Positions 5,705 to 7,689 of a DNA stretch of 7,689 nucleotides are shown here, piece by piece. The stretch covers positions 1 to 7,689 of the forward strand of contig JAKADE010000117.1 in NCBI GenBank assembly GCA_021820785.1. The letters run 5' to 3'. A model generated the notes under the pieces. The model had not been told where the DNA came from. It did not search any database and saw only the letters and a program-made list of their open reading frames with translations. How positions within the stretch are numbered: the stretch's first letter is position 1; every line of letters begins with the position of its first letter. Position numbers and translations under genes: made by a program. The DNA is from Pseudomonadota bacterium (GTDB lineage: Bacteria; Pseudomonadota; Gammaproteobacteria; Steroidobacterales; Steroidobacteraceae).

Positions 5705-7660
5705 TCAGCCGGCGAGCTTGCCCTCGAGGTGCGTGGCGAGCTCCCCGATGGTCGGGAAGTCGAACAGCTCGGTCAGGTCGATCTTGCCCGGGTACTCCCG
5801 GTCGATCTGCTCGTGGATCTCGATCAGCTTCAGCGAACTCGCACCCAGTTCGAACAGATTATCGGTGACATCCACGCGCCGGCCGCCGAGCGCCGTCTCG
5901 CAGATGCCCTTCAACTTCTCCTCGATGGCGCTGCGCGCCCCGCCCCCGCCGCCGCGCGCCTCCCGCAGTGCGGCCAGCGCCTTCAACTGCGCATCGAACT
6001 CCCCGTTCGCATACGCCTCCTCGAGCAGATGACGCTGGATCTTGCCGCTGGTGGTCTTCGGGATGCGCTTGACCGGGACGACATCGGCCACTTCGAGGCC
6101 GGTCTGCTCATTGATCCGCCGTGCCGCGGCATTCGCCAGTGCCACAAAATCCTCAACCTCGCCGCGGTGCAGCACGAACAATGCCAACTGTTCACTCGCC
6201 TCGCCCGCAGCGCGCACGCCAGCGGCCACGACCTTGCCGAGTTCCAGGCCCTCGACGGGCTGCAGGATCGACTCCAGGTCGTGCGGATAGTAGTTCTGGC
6301 CGTTGACGAAGATGATTTCCTTGGCCCGTCCGGTGACGTAGAGCTCGCCCTGATGCACCACGGCGAGATCCCCCGTGCGCAGCCACCCGTCGGCGGTGAA
6401 CGCCGCGGCGTTGGCCTCGGGGTTCTCGAAATACCCGCGCGTGACGTTGTCGCCGCGGATGTGCAGGTGCCCGACCCGCTCCTCGGGCAGCGGCCGGTCC
6501 TCATCGTCGGCAATGCGCACGCTGCAGTACGGAATGGCTTTGCCTTCCGAGACCAGTTCGATGCCCTCGCGCTGCGCCGCCGGCAGCGGCTGCACCTCGT
6601 GGCCGACGGTGAGCCCGTGGCGATTGACCACCAGCGTGCGCAGCGGTGCGCCCGGGGCCGGGAAGCTCACCGCGAGGGAGGCCTCGGCGAGTCCATAGAC
6701 TGGATACATCGCGTTGGCGTTCAGCCGCGCCGGCGCCATGCGCGAGAGGAACTGCCGGCACAGCGCCACTGAAATCGGCTCCGCGCCGTTGAAGATGAGC
6801 CGCACGGACTGCAGATCCAGGTCATCGACGGGGCGATCGCCGAGCACTTTCAGGTAATGCTTGTAGCCGAAATTCGGCGAACACAGGATGGTGGCGCGGA
6901 TGCGGCTCGCCAGTTGCAGCCACAGCAGCGGACGGCGCACGAACAGATCGGTGGGCATCAGGTGCGCATGCACCCGGTTGAAGAACATGACCAGGTGAAA
7001 GCCGATCAGCCCCATGTCGTGCGTGAGCGGCATCCAGGAGAGGCTGACGTCCTCGGGGTTGAACCCGGCCACCTCGGTCGCACCGCGCGCATTGGCGAGG
7101 ATGTTGCCGTGTGTCAGCACGACGCCCTTCGGCTCGCTGGTCGAGCCGGAGGAGAACTGGATGAAGGCGACGTCTTCGGGGCGCGCGGTGTGCACCTTGC
7201 CGGCGCGCGAGATGTCATCGAGGTCATCGACCAGGAACGCCCGGCGGCGCAGCGCCTCGAACGTCTCGGTCTGACCGGTCTCGGCCGCAAACGCGCCGAT
7301 GCGCTCGAGCGAGCGCCGCTCGGTGTAGATCATCGGCTCGCCGAGGCGCCGCGCGATGCGCAGCAGCTTGTGGCGATGCTCATCGCTGATGCCGAGCGCC
7401 ACCGGCACCGGCACGATGCCGCCGAGCACCGCCGCCCAGAACGCGTCGATGAACTGCTCGTTGTGGCCGAGGAACAGGATGAGCTTGTCGCCGGGGCGCG
7501 CCCCGAGCTTCTGCAGATGATGAAGGATGCCGAGGGCGCGCTCGTGCAGTTCGGCGAACGCGACCGTGCGGGCATCCTTCTCGCCCTCGTGGTAGGTGAT
7601 GGCGCGCGGGAACTGGCGGTTCGCCTCGAGCAGTTCGGTCAGGGTCGTGACATTGAGCAT
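5705..7660 (-). CDS. Fatty acyl-AMP ligase-like adenylating enzyme with C-terminal acyl carrier domain
   Basis: This 651-residue protein has a full ANL-superfamily adenylation module and a fused carrier domain. The ATP-binding loop is FSSGSTSEPKG (169-179). WMPLTHDMGLIG (209-220), SPNFGY (261-266), FNGAEPI (290-296) and YGLAEAS (322-328) follow. GWLRTGD (425-431, Asp431), TGRAKEIIFVNGQNYYP (443-459) and the catalytic Lys540 in TTSGKIQR complete the core. HDMGLIG, NGAEP, the PNF-Tyr segment and the extra stretch near 335-372 point to fatty acyl-AMP ligases rather than CoA ligases, although specificity is inferred. A glycine-rich linker (570-574) leads to a carrier domain (about 576-650) with Ser609 in ELGASSLKL as the expected phosphopantetheine site. 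It probably activates a fatty or other carboxylic acid and loads its own carrier. There is no condensation, ketosynthase or thioesterase domain, so partners must be encoded elsewhere. The start overlaps an upstream stop (TGATG), and the ribosome site is weak (GGAA). Confidence 0.88.
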   Translation of the reverse strand: MLNVTTLTELLEANRQFPRAITYHEGEKDARTVAFAELHERALGILHHLQKLGARPGDKLILFLGHNEQFIDAFWAAVLGGIVPVPVALGISDEHRHKLLRIARRLGEPMIYTERRSLERIGAFAAETGQTETFEALRRRAFLVDDLDDISRAGKVHTARPEDVAFIQFSSGSTSEPKGVVLTHGNILANARGATEVAGFNPEDVSLSWMPLTHDMGLIGFHLVMFFNRVHAHLMPTDLFVRRPLLWLQLASRIRATILCSPNFGYKHYLKVLGDRPVDDLDLQSVRLIFNGAEPISVALCRQFLSRMAPARLNANAMYPVYGLAEASLAVSFPAPGAPLRTLVVNRHGLTVGHEVQPLPAAQREGIELVSEGKAIPYCSVRIADDEDRPLPEERVGHLHIRGDNVTRGYFENPEANAAAFTADGWLRTGDLAVVHQGELYVTGRAKEIIFVNGQNYYPHDLESILQPVEGLELGKVVAAGVRAAGEASEQLALFVLHRGEVEDFVALANAAARRINEQTGLEVADVVPVKRIPKTTSGKIQRHLLEEAYANGEFDAQLKALAALREARGGGGGARSAIEEKLKGICETALGGRRVDVTDNLFELGASSLKLIEIHEQIDREYPGKIDLTELFDFPTIGELATHLEGKLAG

Positions 7661-7689
7661 CAGCGCCGTTCCAATTTCATGTAGACGGG
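7660..7689 (-). CDS. C-terminal tail of an unidentified gene upstream of the adenylating enzyme (partial)
   Basis: On the reverse strand, the nine codons from the right edge to a TGA at 7662-7660 read PVYMKLERR followed by the stop. That stop shares its last base with the ATG of the adenylating enzyme. This TGATG arrangement is typical of translationally coupled operon genes, so I infer that a same-strand gene ends here. Nine residues are too few to assign a family, and an open frame this short could occur by chance. Confidence 0.4.
   Translation of the reverse strand, partial: PVYMKLERR

Noticed and set aside
5691..5709. Short inverted repeat GCTGA / TCAGC spanning the nadC and ligase stop codons, considered as a bidirectional terminator
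   Set aside because: A 5-bp stem without flanking T or A runs is too weak; it mostly reflects the two facing TGA stops.
5705..7660. Reading the adenylating enzyme as an acyl-CoA synthetase or a full nonribosomal peptide synthetase
   Set aside because: The HDMGLIG, NGAEP and PNF-Tyr features and the fused carrier favour an acyl-AMP ligase, and no condensation or thioesterase domain is present. The exact substrate remains unknown.

Overview
This window is a compact stretch of chromosome from a high-GC gammaproteobacterium. The organism call is an inference. It rests on the strong G/C bias at third codon positions, AceE, PyrC, RNase T and NadC sequences that align almost residue for residue with the Escherichia coli/Salmonella enzymes, and an rnt/DUF1289/grxD neighbourhood that echoes E. 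coli. Orders such as Steroidobacterales, Nevskiales or Xanthomonadales would fit, but I cannot place it more precisely by reading alone. There are no RNA genes, insertion sequences, CRISPR arrays or phage genes, and no gene-free stretch longer than about 190 bases.

Layout, left to right. (1) The first 237 codons of aceE (pyruvate dehydrogenase E1), reverse strand, running off the left edge in the middle of the thiamine-diphosphate motif. (2) A 187-bp divergent spacer. (3) A tightly coupled forward operon: an M17 leucyl-aminopeptidase-family protein, pyrC (class II dihydroorotase) and rnt (RNase T), joined by ATGA and GTGA stop/start overlaps. (4) A convergent reverse-strand pair: a small cysteine-rich DUF1289 protein followed by grxD (CGFS monothiol glutaredoxin). 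(5) A 65-bp divergent spacer that seems to hold two back-to-back promoters, each placing transcription start at or almost at the ATG. (6) nadC, forward. (7) A reverse-strand gene for a fatty acyl-AMP-ligase-like adenylating enzyme fused to a C-terminal acyl carrier domain. Its start codon overlaps the stop of another gene that lies almost wholly beyond the right edge.

Most of the window is housekeeping: central carbon metabolism, peptide turnover, pyrimidine synthesis, RNA 3'-end maturation, iron-sulfur/glutathione biology and NAD synthesis. The accessory element is the adenylation-carrier protein at the right edge. It probably activates a fatty or other carboxylic acid and loads it on its own carrier domain, and it is probably the second or later gene of a lipid or natural-product operon whose other genes are outside the window. 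I found no clearly new multi-gene system within the window. The points most worth a second look are that right-edge operon, the divergent M17 peptidase coupled to pyrC, and the apparently leaderless divergent promoter pair.
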